64,000 nt of DNA from Io17-Chloro-G2 sp965226915 (GCA_965226915.1 CBDDEJ010000011.1:372001-436000); one strand, 5' to 3'. Counted from the first letter of the stretch, positions 52,021 to 61,658 are shown. The notes: generated from the sequence alone by a model not told the origin. Program-made: numbers and translations.

Positions 52021-52058
52021 CCCCCATCCTAACCTTCCCCCTTTACGGGGGAAGGGAT
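52021..52058. repeat. REP-like palindromic repeat, copy C
   Basis: CCCCCATCCTAACCTTCCCC, a loop, GGGGGAAGGGAT; between the LigB-like gene and the Pht5-like gene of the same strand, so it may lie within their transcript. Confidence 0.85.
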
Positions 52059-52086
52059 CTGCCATGAATTGCCTACTTGTGAAGGT

Positions 52087-53136
52087 TTACGGGCGGTAAA
52101 CCGCTAGGCATTTGCCCGAGTTCAAGATGTGGGTTTCCAGGTGATCCAGCACATCTGCCTTCTGGCCCATTTCATGCATGGCGCCGGCCAGGCATACCCA
52201 GTTTAGGAACTCTTGTTGGCCTGAATCTTCAATGTCAGCTACGGGAATACCTTTCCATTCTTCTTCCTTGCCTTCCTGGAGTTGGTTCAACCGCAGGCTG
52301 TCGGAATCAATATCCGGCCAGAGAAAGTTGTTTTTCTCCACCAGGAAGCCGTGAGACCAGCCTCCCGACGCGTAGACCACAACTTTATAGGGGCTGTCTT
52401 TCAAGATCTTGGCCACTTTTTGCCCCACTTCGAGGCATCGCTTGGGCGTGGGAGAACTGGGGTCTGGGGCAGCATCCGTGTCCCGGGGCAATCCGCCGTG
52501 GTTTCGGACCACCTTGCTCCCGTAACAGTTCACCGAGATGGGGATCACCGGAATGTCCAAGCCTTTCCGGTCGTAGTCCAAGAACATCTGGATATTGACG
52601 AAGGCGTGGCCCAACCCGTCCCAATGCAGCGGCTTATAGGAATAAGCCATGTCGACCGACTCCTCAATGAGCCGCTTGGTCAGCCATCGGGCGACGTCGG
52701 GCTTGCCTCGCATCTTGATGGGATGGTCTTTGCCTTCTCCCCAAACGTTGACTCCTAGAGTGAAACCGTTCCTGAACGGATAGCTGACATACTCGCCGTA
52801 GGCCATGACGCAGAAAGGAGGAATTATGTCCTCCCTGAAGTTCTCGTACTGGTCGTCGCCGAACATCAGAATAAAGTCGGGGTTGAAAGACTCGATCTCG
52901 TCCCTCATCACCTTGAACGATTTTACCAGCCGTTCGCGGTGCTTCTTATGGGCCGAAACGCCGTCGTCTTCGCCGAACTCCACCCTGGCCTCTTCCGGCC
53001 AGTTGACCGGGTTTTTCAGGTGTTCGGGAAAGTTGGGCAAACGCTCCATCACCATCTGGAAAGGCCAAGGGTGCCCCTCATCTGGTGGGATAAGCAGGGG
53101 CCAGTGGGTCGACGCCATACCTAATATGCTGCCCAT
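52087..53136 (-). CDS. Extradiol ring-cleavage dioxygenase, class III (LigB/protocatechuate 4,5-dioxygenase beta-like)
   Basis: 349 residues from ATG 53136 with AGGAGGGGAG upstream. GMASTHWPLLIPPDEGHPW (N-terminal metal His), SFNPDFILMFGDDQYENF, GHAFVNIQMFLDY, IPVIPISVNCYGSKVVRNHG and VVVYASGGWSHGFLVEKNNF (catalytic His) are the LigB pattern. Uses Fe(II) and O2 to open a catechol-type ring. First gene of a run with the Pht5-like and Pht4-like genes, suggesting cleavage of the product of the upstream steps. The exact substrate is not known; the small alpha (LigA-like) domain is not fused or adjacent. Confidence 0.87.
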   Translation of the reverse strand: MGSILGMASTHWPLLIPPDEGHPWPFQMVMERLPNFPEHLKNPVNWPEEARVEFGEDDGVSAHKKHRERLVKSFKVMRDEIESFNPDFILMFGDDQYENFREDIIPPFCVMAYGEYVSYPFRNGFTLGVNVWGEGKDHPIKMRGKPDVARWLTKRLIEESVDMAYSYKPLHWDGLGHAFVNIQMFLDYDRKGLDIPVIPISVNCYGSKVVRNHGGLPRDTDAAPDPSSPTPKRCLEVGQKVAKILKDSPYKVVVYASGGWSHGFLVEKNNFLWPDIDSDSLRLNQLQEGKEEEWKGIPVADIEDSGQQEFLNWVCLAGAMHEMGQKADVLDHLETHILNSGKCLAVYRP

Positions 53137-53364
53137 AGCTCCCCTCCTTGATCTCTATTCAAGCTGGTCCGGCCAGAATCGAGCCTCACAGGATAGTCCG
53201 TTTCTAACATCGGGTGCCCCGCATGTCAAATCGGGCCTGGGGCTGAACCCTGCAATGGCGGCGATCGCCGTATTGCGCCGGGTTTGCTTCGGGCTTATCC
53301 TACTCGCCAAAGACCCACGATAACCGATAACGCCTCAGCGCAGGCCGAATAACAGGGGGGGAAG

Positions 53365-54543
53365 ATGGCGACAAAACCGTTCCGGTGTATTTCCGGTGAT
53401 TCTCATCTTGAGGTGGACGCCAAACATTGGGTAAAGCGTATATCCAAAAAACACCGTGATCGCGCCCCGCGCCTCATCCAAACCGCCACCGGCGGAGACG
53501 CGTGGGTGATTGAGGGGCAGCCCGCCCGTGAGGTTCCTTCGGACCTGTACGGCGGCAAAGGCCGGGACCACTGGACCCCATTTGGCCAGACATATGAGGG
53601 AACGGCGGGCACGGGACCGGCGGAACAGCGGATCGCGGAACAGGACCGGGATGGAATCGACGCCGAGGTCATGTACCCCTGCCAGGTGGGCGGTCCGTGG
53701 CTATGGCGAAGCGTTCCCGACGACGAGCCCTACGTGGCCATCGTCCAGGCATACAACGATTAGTTAGCCCAAGAGTATTGCGCCGTTGCGCCCCAGAGGC
53801 TTATCGGTCTGGGCATCGTTCCCATGTCCAACATCAACGACGCAGTGGCCGAAACCCAGCGCTGCGCCAAGTTGGGGCTGCCGGGAATGCTGCTTAGCGC
53901 GTTCCCAAGCAATAAGGGCTATCCCACGCCCGGCGACGACCGGTTCTGGGCGGCGGCCCAAGAGTTAAACATGCCAGTGACCGTGCACATCCAATTGAAC
54001 CGCGAGGGCCCCCGTTCCGGCCGGCTGCTGCAATATCCCCGGGAAGAGCCCGAAACAATGAAGAAGCTAGGGACCGCCGGACTGGCCGAGCAAGTAGCCC
54101 GATTCCACCGGGTGGGCGGGCTGAACGTCGTCCAGATGGTTTTGGACGGGTTGTTCGACCGGTTCCCCAACCTAAAGGTCTATTTCGCCGAGACCCATGC
54201 CGGCTGGCTGCCATTTTTTATGCACATGGCCGACCTGCGCTACGAACGCCACCACCATTGGGCTACTGAGTTGCTTGGATTCAAACCGCTGGAAAGGCTG
54301 CCCAGCGAGTACATGAGGGAGCATATCTACTGGGGCTTTTTGGACGACCCCATAGGCGTGGAGATGCGCCACCACATCGGGGTGGACCGGCTGATCTGGG
54401 CCACCGACTTCCCACATCAGGAGTCCGACTGGCCGGACTCTCAGGCGGTCATCAATAGGATCTTCGCCGGAGTGCCCGAACAAGAGAAGCACCAGATGCT
54501 GGTGACCAACGTATTGGATTTTTTTCACTTGGAGCAACGTTAG
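53365..54543 (+). pseudogene. Amidohydrolase-2 family protein, in-frame TAG
   Basis: ATG 53365 after GGGGGG reads FRCISGDSHLEVDAKHWVKR, with the metal-site start DSH. TAG at 53761-53763 breaks VAIVQAYND-stop-LAQEYCAVAPERL, where family members typically have Trp (YNDWLAE); TGG to TAG fits. After that the frame is intact: NMPVTVHIQLN (His), VYFAETHAGWLPFFM (His), DRLIWATDFPHQESDW (Asp) and the terminal LDFFHLEQR. Such proteins are metal-dependent hydrolases or decarboxylases of aromatic acids. GTG/ATG restart at 53824 would lack the N-terminal metal ligand, so it should be inactive. Confidence 0.86.
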
Positions 54544-54555
54544 CGAGTATTCCCC

Positions 54556-54663
54556 TTCGATGGAGACCGCGCCCCTGGGATTCGTGATTACGACGGGCAT
54601 CACTACGCCTACATCCGCGACCCCGACGGCAATCTGATCGAGTTGATGAACCACCCCAAGTAA
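54556..54663 (+). pseudogene. C-terminal remnant of a VOC-superfamily gene
   Basis: The frame reads DYDGHHYAYIRDPDGNLIEL, then MNHPK and stop TAA at 54661-54663: the final strand and metal-Glu of a glyoxalase/dioxygenase protein. No 5' part is found upstream, where the amidohydrolase ends. A deletion remnant. Confidence 0.75.
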
Positions 54664-54707
54664 AACGGCGAGTGGGCGAAGAGCTTTATAAATTAGGAGA
54701 GATAATT

Positions 54708-55547
54708 ATGGCGGCAGAATTGGACCCCAGGGCCTCCGGCGCACGGCGTTTCGAGGGTCAGGTTGCGATAGTCACGGGAGCTGGTCAGGGCATCGGCGCC
54801 GCCACGGCCCGCCGTTTGGCCCAAGAGGGCGCGTCCATAGTCATCGGCGACATGGTGGAAGCCACCTCCGAAAAGGTCCGCGCCGACATCAAGGAATTTG
54901 GCGGACAATGCGAGATATCTCTGGGCGAGCTCTCCTCATGGGAGAACGCCGAAGCCTTGATGCAAACGGCCCATAAAACATTCGGGCGGATAGACGTGTT
55001 GGCCAACGTGGCCGGCGGCACCATCTGGTTCCAGTCCTTCCAGTACTACACGCCGGCGCAGATCGAGGCTGAGATCAACAAAAGCTTCTGGACCGCCATG
55101 TGGTGTTGTCGAGCCGTCCTCCCTTATATGATCGAGCAGAAATCCGGCTCCATCATAAACATAGCCACCCACGCGGTCACCGGCCGGTTTAGGGTGCCCT
55201 ATGCCGCGGCCAAGGCTGGGCAGATCGGCCTGACCACGTCGCTGGCCAGGGAAGTGGCGCACCTGGGCTTACGGGTCAACTGCGTGGCCCCCAGCGGCAC
55301 GGCGGCCGACGACCGCGCCACGCCCCGCAATTTCGGCATCGACGTTTCGGTCCCCACCCTCCCTCAGACGGAGTTGGACGACCAAGAGAAATACCGGCAG
55401 GAAACGCGGAGTTCCGAGGTCCCCATGGGCAGGCGAGGGGAGGTTTACGAGCAGGCTTCGGCCATCGCCTTCCTGGCCTCCCACGACGCTTCGTATATCA
55501 CCGGCCAGGTGGTGGCCGTTGGCGGCGGCCAGCCCTATCCTTTCTAA
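54708..55547 (+). CDS. Short-chain dehydrogenase/reductase (BenD-like cis-diol dehydrogenase candidate)
   Basis: 279 residues from ATG 54708 with AGGAGAG about 8 bases upstream. VAIVTGAGQGIGAATARRLA (NAD binding), GRIDVLANVAGG, SIINIATHAVTGRFRVPYAA, then AKAGQ (Ser and YxxxK present) and YITGQVVAVGGGQPY at the end. All catalytic residues are canonical. The ASN-free THAVTGR loop resembles dihydroxycyclohexadiene-carboxylate dehydrogenases (BenD). A Rieske oxygenase follows 300 bases later on the same strand, so oxidation of its diol product is a fair guess. Confidence 0.9.
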   Translation: MAAELDPRASGARRFEGQVAIVTGAGQGIGAATARRLAQEGASIVIGDMVEATSEKVRADIKEFGGQCEISLGELSSWENAEALMQTAHKTFGRIDVLANVAGGTIWFQSFQYYTPAQIEAEINKSFWTAMWCCRAVLPYMIEQKSGSIINIATHAVTGRFRVPYAAAKAGQIGLTTSLAREVAHLGLRVNCVAPSGTAADDRATPRNFGIDVSVPTLPQTELDDQEKYRQETRSSEVPMGRRGEVYEQASAIAFLASHDASYITGQVVAVGGGQPYPF

Positions 55548-55853
55548 CAGGTCAGCGAGTGGCGCAGGCATGGACGATTCTTAGGAACGGAGCAAAGAAG
55601 CGATTCGTCAGCGGTGGCAGGTGGTCGAGGTAGCGGCAAGCATCCCATATTTTTTGCCGCTGCGGCTGGCTCAACATGACACAGGGGCTGCGGCTGCCCC
55701 AACATGACATGGACGACTGAAGAATTCCTGCTTCCCGTTTCAACAAGTTAGTACGGTGTTGAATCGGTACCGTTGCTTCGTAATTCCGAATGTTAATGAA
55801 AAAGTGATAATATACGCGTAGTTCATTACTGATTCGTAATGACGAGAGGGACC
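55548..55853. other. Intergenic region with a short direct repeat, 306 bp
   Basis: Holds two copies of GCTGCGGCTG followed by a variable base block and CAACATGACA (near 55663-55688 and 55693-55718). No gene or clear promoter is seen. Confidence 0.5.
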
Positions 55854-57302
55854 ATGGGACTGGCAAAGCTGTTCACCAAGCAATTATCTGGCTATCCCGG
55901 CGGCTACAAGAAGATGCGCCGGGGTTTCCAGGGGTTCAACGAGACGCCGCCCTTCAAGCCGCCCGAGGACGCCGAGGACCGCCGCAGCCGGATTCCGCCG
56001 CTGGGTTACCGCGAATATTGGTATCCCGCGCTTCCGGAAAAGGACGTTAAGAAGAGCGAGCCTTCCATGCTCCGGATGCTGGGCACCGACGTGATTTTCT
56101 TCCGGGACAAGAAGGGCGAGGTGCAGGCTTTGCTGGACTGGTGCCCCCACCGGTCGGTCTACCTTTCCATGGGCAAATGCTACTTTGAGGGATTCGTCAC
56201 CTGTCCCTATCACGGCGCCACTTTTGACGGCGACGGCAACTGCGTGGCCTTCCTCACCGAAGGCCCGGACTCCAAGATGCCCGGCGCTCCCGGCATGAAG
56301 GCACGGAAGTTCCCCACGGTGACGCTGAAAGGCCTGGTTTTCGTATGGATGGGTGACGGAGAGCCGGTAGCTCCCGAAGAAGATATTCCCCCGGAGATGT
56401 TTGAAGGGCCTAACATCCTTCGCCCGTCTTATTGCATGTTCGACTGCAACTGGGTGCTGGTCTTGGAAAACACCATGGACGCTCACAACGCGTTCATGGT
56501 CCATAGAAACTCCCTGCGCATCCTGGGCAGCCGCCTGGGAGGGCGGCCCCGCACGCCGTTGGGATACCGGGTCAATATCGTCAACAACAAAAACGTCCAT
56601 TACCGTCCCGGCAGCGGCAAATCGTCGGTCGAGAACTTCTATTACGACGACGAGGGCAACATCCCTTACCAGATGTACTACCCTGGAGTTGACGGCGTAT
56701 GGCCGCTCCACCAGTGGCGGCTGCTATGGACGTGGTTCTTCGACAGGAAGGCGAAACGCCGCGGACAGCCGGCAGGGAGGCAGCGGCCCGATGCAGCCGA
56801 TACTCCCGACGTCAACGAATGGAACGGCACCCGCCTGCCGGGAATGTCCCGCACCGGCGGCAACAACCGGGATTTCCGTAGCACCCGTTGGCCGGTGCCC
56901 GTGGAAGAGAACCTGACCCGTATGGTCTACCTAAACGTGGAGCGGTACAGCCATGCGCCCAGCCTGTTCCGCCGCTTTATGAAAGGGGCGACCTGGCCGT
57001 ATCGAAACTGGCTTCTGAATTTCAACTTCCGCAATCAGGATTACGACGCTGAAAAGTACGTGCAGTACGACATGCCCGAGTACCTGTCGTCCACCGATTC
57101 GGTGGTGGTGGCCATGCGCCGTTTATTCGTCGAACACGCCCGGGATGTCATCCGACGCCGTGAGGGTGAGGAAGAGGCGCCGGAAAGCATGGAAGAAACC
57201 GTCGCCGATCAGCAGGTTCGCCAGGGCGACCTACGAGTTGCCGAGGACAGCAACGCCTTCGACGTTCAACGCCTGGAGGATGAGCTCCTGAGGCGGGTGT
57301 AG
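55854..57302 (+). CDS. Rieske non-heme iron oxygenase (phthalate-4,5-dioxygenase-like alpha subunit)
   Basis: About 482 residues from ATG 55854, preceded by GAGAGGG; ATG 55839 lacks a ribosome site. Rieske domain: DWCPHRSVYLS and VTCPYHGATFD (Cys-His, Cys-His). Mononuclear iron site: LENTMDAHNAFMVHRNSL (Asp, His, His). The N-terminal WYPALPEKDV and the long C-terminal tail are typical of the single-component alpha subunits of the phthalate type. Hydroxylates an aromatic ring with O2 and electrons from a partner reductase, which is not found nearby. Confidence 0.92.
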   Translation: MGLAKLFTKQLSGYPGGYKKMRRGFQGFNETPPFKPPEDAEDRRSRIPPLGYREYWYPALPEKDVKKSEPSMLRMLGTDVIFFRDKKGEVQALLDWCPHRSVYLSMGKCYFEGFVTCPYHGATFDGDGNCVAFLTEGPDSKMPGAPGMKARKFPTVTLKGLVFVWMGDGEPVAPEEDIPPEMFEGPNILRPSYCMFDCNWVLVLENTMDAHNAFMVHRNSLRILGSRLGGRPRTPLGYRVNIVNNKNVHYRPGSGKSSVENFYYDDEGNIPYQMYYPGVDGVWPLHQWRLLWTWFFDRKAKRRGQPAGRQRPDAADTPDVNEWNGTRLPGMSRTGGNNRDFRSTRWPVPVEENLTRMVYLNVERYSHAPSLFRRFMKGATWPYRNWLLNFNFRNQDYDAEKYVQYDMPEYLSSTDSVVVAMRRLFVEHARDVIRRREGEEEAPESMEETVADQQVRQGDLRVAEDSNAFDVQRLEDELLRRV

Positions 57303-57382
57303 GTTTCAGCTAACACCTAATCCGCGACCCTGCCTCGGCTGGGCAAGCACGATCCGGATTGGGCGCGATGCCAATCCGGCTA

Positions 57383-57709
57383 TCAGCCGCCTGGGGGCTG
57401 GTAACCCACACCGCCGGCTTGGCGCATCGCCTCAACCGCCTCTTCCATAGACAGTAGAACGGTCGTCTTAAAGGCGGAAACGGCCCCGGAAGCGCCGACG
57501 GCCATCGCGATGCTGGCCACTGCAACGTTGCTCGGCATTTCGATGATGATCATTGCGTCGTAATCTCCAAAGCAGTAGTCCAAGCTCTCCAGCTTGCCGC
57601 CCATGCGTTCGATCAGCGAGCGGACGGCGGCGCCCCGGTCCTGCGGATTACTAACCAAGTCGGCAATCCCCTGGTTAGTGTAGGAAGCCTGAATCATGTA
57701 TCGAGCCAT
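57383..57709 (-). CDS. GYD-domain protein
   Basis: 108 residues: ARYMIQASYTNQGIADLV, then RMGGKLESLDYCFGDYDAMI and SMEEAVEAMRQAGGVGYQPP. GDYD is the signature of the GYD family of small ferredoxin-like-fold proteins, often multimeric, with no fixed function. ATG 57709. Possibly a regulator or stress-related protein. Confidence 0.88.
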   Translation of the reverse strand: MARYMIQASYTNQGIADLVSNPQDRGAAVRSLIERMGGKLESLDYCFGDYDAMIIIEMPSNVAVASIAMAVGASGAVSAFKTTVLLSMEEAVEAMRQAGGVGYQPPGG

Positions 57710-58037
57710 TGTCTACCTCCTTGAAATTACGGGCAATAGGCCTGGTCCCAGACTGCTGGGGTCATTATGCCAGCGTTGGCGCGATATAGACAGACTTAGT
57801 AAAAGTTACGGGGTTATTTCGTAGTTTGGGGTTCGAAATACGCTATAACTGGCAATGTTCAACTGCCGCTCCAGAACGATCGCACTGCTGGGCTTGACAC
57901 ACGCCTCCTCCTTCATTTAGTTTCAAAAACGCCATTCGCATGCTTGGCCGGTAGAATTACCACCCCCAGCAACGGCGCGCCTGCCAACCCAGGCAGTCCT
58001 ATGGTCTATCATCTGAGTTTGAAGAAGAGTAATCACC
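57710..58037. other. Divergent intergenic region, 328 bp
   Basis: Separates the GYD gene from the amidohydrolase; no RNA, repeat or clear promoter was recognised. Confidence 0.45.
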
Positions 58038-58856
58038 ATGCTAATAATAGACGCGCAAGTCCACATTTGGGGGAAGGGACTGCCCACCAACCCATCCCAC
58101 CGCCAGATAACATCATTTACGGCCGATGACCTTTTGAAAGAGATGGACGAGGGAGGGATCGACGCGGCTGTGATTCACCCGCCGGGTTGGGACGCAGACT
58201 CCCGCGCGCTGGCCGCGGAAGCCGCCAAGCAGCACCCTAACCGGCTGGCGATTCTGGGTAATTTCCCGCTGGACCAACCGGAAAGCCGCAACCTGATTCC
58301 AAACTGGAAACAACAACCGGGAATGCTGGGCCTAAGGTTTACCTTCCAGCAGGCTCATCAGCAAACCTGGCTTACCGACGGAACCATGGACTGGCTGTGG
58401 GCTGCGGCGAAAGACCAGGGTCTGCCCGTGGCATTGGCCGCCAGCAATTTCGTACCTTCTGTTGGTCAGGTGGCCGAAAAACATCCCGAGGTTAAGCTCA
58501 TCATCGACCATTTCGGGAGGACCGGCGGCAAGACCGATCAGGAAGCATTCGGCAACCTGTCCGAGATGCTGGCTCTGGCCAAATACCCCAACGTGGCCAT
58601 CAAGGCCACCGGCGGCCCCAGCTATTCCAGCGGCCAGTACCCGTTCAACAGCATCCACGACTACATCCATCAGGTCTACGACGCTTTCGGACCGGCGCGA
58701 ATGTTTTGGGGCACCGACATCACCCGCATGCCCTGCTCCTGGCGTCAATGCGTCACCATGTTTACCGAGGAATTGCCCTGGCTCACTGAGAACGACAAGG
58801 AGTTGATCATGGGCCAGGCCCTGAACCAGTGGCTGGACTGGAACATACCTGTCTAG
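58038..58856 (+). CDS. Amidohydrolase-2 family TIM-barrel protein
   Basis: 272 residues. MLIIDAQVHIWGKGLP carries the N-terminal HxW-type metal motif; VKLIIDHFGRTGGK (His) and RMFWGTDITRMPCSW (Asp) complete the site. These enzymes hydrolyse lactones or amides, or decarboxylate aromatic acids. GAVIHPPGWDA-like segments and length fit the small (about 270 residue) branch. ATG 58038. First of five same-strand catabolic genes running to the end of the window. Confidence 0.9.
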   Translation: MLIIDAQVHIWGKGLPTNPSHRQITSFTADDLLKEMDEGGIDAAVIHPPGWDADSRALAAEAAKQHPNRLAILGNFPLDQPESRNLIPNWKQQPGMLGLRFTFQQAHQQTWLTDGTMDWLWAAAKDQGLPVALAASNFVPSVGQVAEKHPEVKLIIDHFGRTGGKTDQEAFGNLSEMLALAKYPNVAIKATGGPSYSSGQYPFNSIHDYIHQVYDAFGPARMFWGTDITRMPCSWRQCVTMFTEELPWLTENDKELIMGQALNQWLDWNIPV

Positions 58857-59039
58857 AGCTGTATTCAAGAGTCGTTGGGGTTGTAGGTGAATCCTTCGAC
58901 AATCGCGGGAGGTTTACCCTTTGATCCCGATGCATGCCCGCCGGGTTTGACCAGCCGGAAGCGCAAATGCACCGCCGTTGTGTTAACGTGTTGGCCAAAC
59001 CAAGCATCGCATTTTTGATTCCCTTGACAGGAGTGAGGC

Positions 59040-59846
59040 ATGAGCGACGTGTCCATTGAGCAGAATGTAGTTATAGGCAAAGGCGGAGACCGGGATCTTT
59101 TGGTGGACATTATCAAACCGAGCAACCGCTCCGGACCGGTGCCGGGAATCCTCTTTCTGCCGGGCGGCGGTTGGAATACTGCCGACCGGACGCCTCTGAC
59201 CGAGCGGTACGGCATTGCCTTGGCCAACCACGAATATGTTTTCGTCGCCGGGGAATACCGGGTGATGAGTGAAGCTCCTTGGCCGGCCCAGGTTCAAGAC
59301 GCTAAAGCCTCCATACGCTGGATGCGGGCCAACGCGGATGAGTTGGGGATTGATCCATCGCTGATCGTTGTCGCGGGCAAATCCGCCGGTGGGCAGATCG
59401 CCTTGGTTGCCGCCGGCGCCCAGGACCTGATGGAGTTCGAAGGCGATGGTGGGAACTCCGGCGTAAGCAGCCGGGTGGCGGCCGTGGTGGGAGTATCTCC
59501 GGTTTCCACAGTCATAGACCGGGCCAAGAGCCCCGCCTTTGAGCCCATGTTCGGCAAGAACCCAACCGACGAGTTCATAGCAGCCGCCAGTCCCGTGTCC
59601 TACGCAAACGCCAACTACCCGCCCGCACTGTTCCTGCACGGCACGATGGACGACCGTGTGCCCCATGCCACGACCATGACCATGTACCAGAAGCTGGAAG
59701 ACGCCGGCGTGCCCGTGGACCTCCATCTTTTTGCCGGCCAAGACCATTTCTTTGACCGCGAGGCCCAATTCGCGAAGGCGGTCACCGACGCCATGCATCT
59801 GTTTATCTCCCGTTATGTACCGGTCAAGGAGGCCGTGACGGCGTAA
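59040..59846 (+). CDS. Alpha/beta-hydrolase (BD-FAE / esterase-lipase type)
   Basis: 268 residues. FLPGGGWNTADRTPLTERYG (oxyanion-hole Gly run), IVVAGKSAGGQIALVAAGA (Ser nucleophile), FLHGTMDDRVPHATTMTM (Asp) and AGQDHFFDRE (His) give the full triad. The GGGW and GKSAGG pattern places it with BD-FAE-like carboxylesterases. No signal peptide. AGGAGTGAGGC lies just before ATG 59040. Next gene on the strand, a ThDP enzyme, is 56 bases downstream. Confidence 0.9.
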   Translation: MSDVSIEQNVVIGKGGDRDLLVDIIKPSNRSGPVPGILFLPGGGWNTADRTPLTERYGIALANHEYVFVAGEYRVMSEAPWPAQVQDAKASIRWMRANADELGIDPSLIVVAGKSAGGQIALVAAGAQDLMEFEGDGGNSGVSSRVAAVVGVSPVSTVIDRAKSPAFEPMFGKNPTDEFIAAASPVSYANANYPPALFLHGTMDDRVPHATTMTMYQKLEDAGVPVDLHLFAGQDHFFDREAQFAKAVTDAMHLFISRYVPVKEAVTA

Positions 59847-59902
59847 AACCGGCCCGATCGCCAGACGATCCAACAGACAAACCAACAGAAGACCGGAAGA
59901 GG

Positions 59903-61612
59903 ATGATGAATAAAAACGCAGAAGTCGGAAGCGTGGCCGAGGCTTATCTTGAACTTTTGGCTTCCCGGAATATCGAATATTTCTTTGGCAACGGAGGGAC
60001 GGACTTCGCCCCCATCATAGAAGCCTACGCCAAGCGCAAGTCCCAGGAACAGCCGGTTCCGACGCCCATTCCCGTACCCCATGAGGTTACGGCCGTTGCA
60101 ATGTCTCACGGTTACACCATGATTACCGGCCGGCCGCAGGTGGTGATGGTCCACACGATCCCCGGCACCGCCAACGCCATGTCCGGTGTGATCAACGCCT
60201 TCAGGTCTAATATTCCGATGCTGTTCACCGCCGGACGCACGCCCATCGCCGAAGGCGACGCCAAGGGCTCCCGCAACGGCAGCATTCACTGGGCCCAAGA
60301 GTCCTTCGACCAGGGCGCAATGGTCCGGGAGTTTGTGAAGTGGGATTACGAACTTCGCCATGGCGCGGACTTGGAGGGCGTGGTTGACCGGGCCTTGGCG
60401 ATCGCCCAGTCCCAACCCTCCGGCCCGGTTTACCTGAGCCTTCCCAGGGAGGTCCTGGCCGAGGAGATGGAAGGCATCTCCTATTCCGCCGAACCTAGGC
60501 TGAATCAGGCCGAAGAGAGGGTGCCAACCCCGGAAGCCATAGCCCAGGCCGCTGGCTTGTTGGCCAAGGCCAGGAACCCCATATTGGTTACCCGGGCGGC
60601 CGGTAAGGACACTCGCGCCGTTCAGCCTCTCGTGGAATTGGCCGAGCTTCTTGGAATGGCGGTGATCGACGCCGGGGCGCTTTACGCCAACTTCCCCAAA
60701 GGTCACCCGCTTTACGGAGGAGGCGACGTTGGGTCGAGCCTTCAAGACGCCGACGTCGTGGTGGTCCTGGAGGCCGACGTGCCCTGGACCACTCCCGCCT
60801 CTGGTCCACCGTCCGATGCGCGAATCATCGGCATCGGCGAAGATCCGCTCTTCTCCAATTACCCGGTTCGCGGTTTCCACGTGGATTCCAACCTGGCCGG
60901 CAGTCCCAGGCTCACCTTGCAAGCCTTGATCAACGGCATCAAGGATGTTGGATTAGACGCCGGCGCTGTCGATACGAGGAAGAACAAATGGTCGGCCGCC
61001 AGCACGGCAAGGCGTGAAGCAGCCCAAAAACGGGCCGAAGATGGCAAGGATGAAACGCCCATCAACAAGGCCTGGTTCTCTCGCTGCCTGGCCGATATCT
61101 TGGACGAAAACACCGTGTTGCTCAACGAATTGAGCATAGACGCCTCCCAGATTGAGTTCAATCACCCTGGCACGTTTTTTGGGACGCCTCCGTCGGCGGC
61201 TCTGGGATGGGCTCTGGGCGCTTCCCTAGGCGCCAAGCTCGCCGCACCCGACAAAACCATCGTTTGCTGCATTGGCGACGGCTCCTATATATTCGGGTCT
61301 GGCACGGCAACCCACATCGTATCCAGCGCCCAGAACCTGCCGGTGCTGAACATAGTGTGGAACAACGGAATCTGGAATGCTGTCCAAAACGCCACAAAAG
61401 TCACCTACGCCGATGGCTATGCGGTGCGGAACAACGACTTTGCCGTTAGCACCCTGGACCAGTCGTTCAACTACGAGATGATCTGCCAAGCGGCCGGCGG
61501 ATACGCCGAACGCGTGGAAGACCCGGTGGAAGTCCCCGGCGCAATCCAGCGGGCGCTGCACGCGGTCAATGTTGAAAAACGGCAAGCCTTGTTAAACATA
61601 ATAGGGCAATAG
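59903..61612 (+). CDS. Thiamine-diphosphate-dependent enzyme, acetolactate-synthase-like
   Basis: 569 residues with the three-domain ThDP enzyme layout. N-terminal domain: EYFFGNGGTDFAPIIEAYA, HEVTAVAMSHGYTMITGRPQ with the activating Glu, GTANAMSGVINAFRSNIPML. Middle domain: LGMAVIDAGALYANFPKGHP. C-terminal domain: IVCCIGDGSYIFGSGTATHI and VLNIVWNNGIWN, the ThDP/Mg GDG-NN motif. No FAD-binding signature was obvious, so 2-oxoacid decarboxylase or a synthase of a degradation pathway is as likely as amino-acid synthesis. ATG 59903 follows GGAAGAGG. No small regulatory IlvH-like subunit follows. Confidence 0.9.
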   Translation: MMNKNAEVGSVAEAYLELLASRNIEYFFGNGGTDFAPIIEAYAKRKSQEQPVPTPIPVPHEVTAVAMSHGYTMITGRPQVVMVHTIPGTANAMSGVINAFRSNIPMLFTAGRTPIAEGDAKGSRNGSIHWAQESFDQGAMVREFVKWDYELRHGADLEGVVDRALAIAQSQPSGPVYLSLPREVLAEEMEGISYSAEPRLNQAEERVPTPEAIAQAAGLLAKARNPILVTRAAGKDTRAVQPLVELAELLGMAVIDAGALYANFPKGHPLYGGGDVGSSLQDADVVVVLEADVPWTTPASGPPSDARIIGIGEDPLFSNYPVRGFHVDSNLAGSPRLTLQALINGIKDVGLDAGAVDTRKNKWSAASTARREAAQKRAEDGKDETPINKAWFSRCLADILDENTVLLNELSIDASQIEFNHPGTFFGTPPSAALGWALGASLGAKLAAPDKTIVCCIGDGSYIFGSGTATHIVSSAQNLPVLNIVWNNGIWNAVQNATKVTYADGYAVRNNDFAVSTLDQSFNYEMICQAAGGYAERVEDPVEVPGAIQRALHAVNVEKRQALLNIIGQ

Positions 61613-61658
61613 ACTTTCGGCGAACCCGGCCAACGCGTGAGTAATAAGGAGAAGTCCC

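Noticed and set aside
3362..53763. Alternative genetic code
   Set aside because: TAA, TAG and TGA all occur as ordinary gene ends as well as at the interruptions, so no single reassignment explains them.
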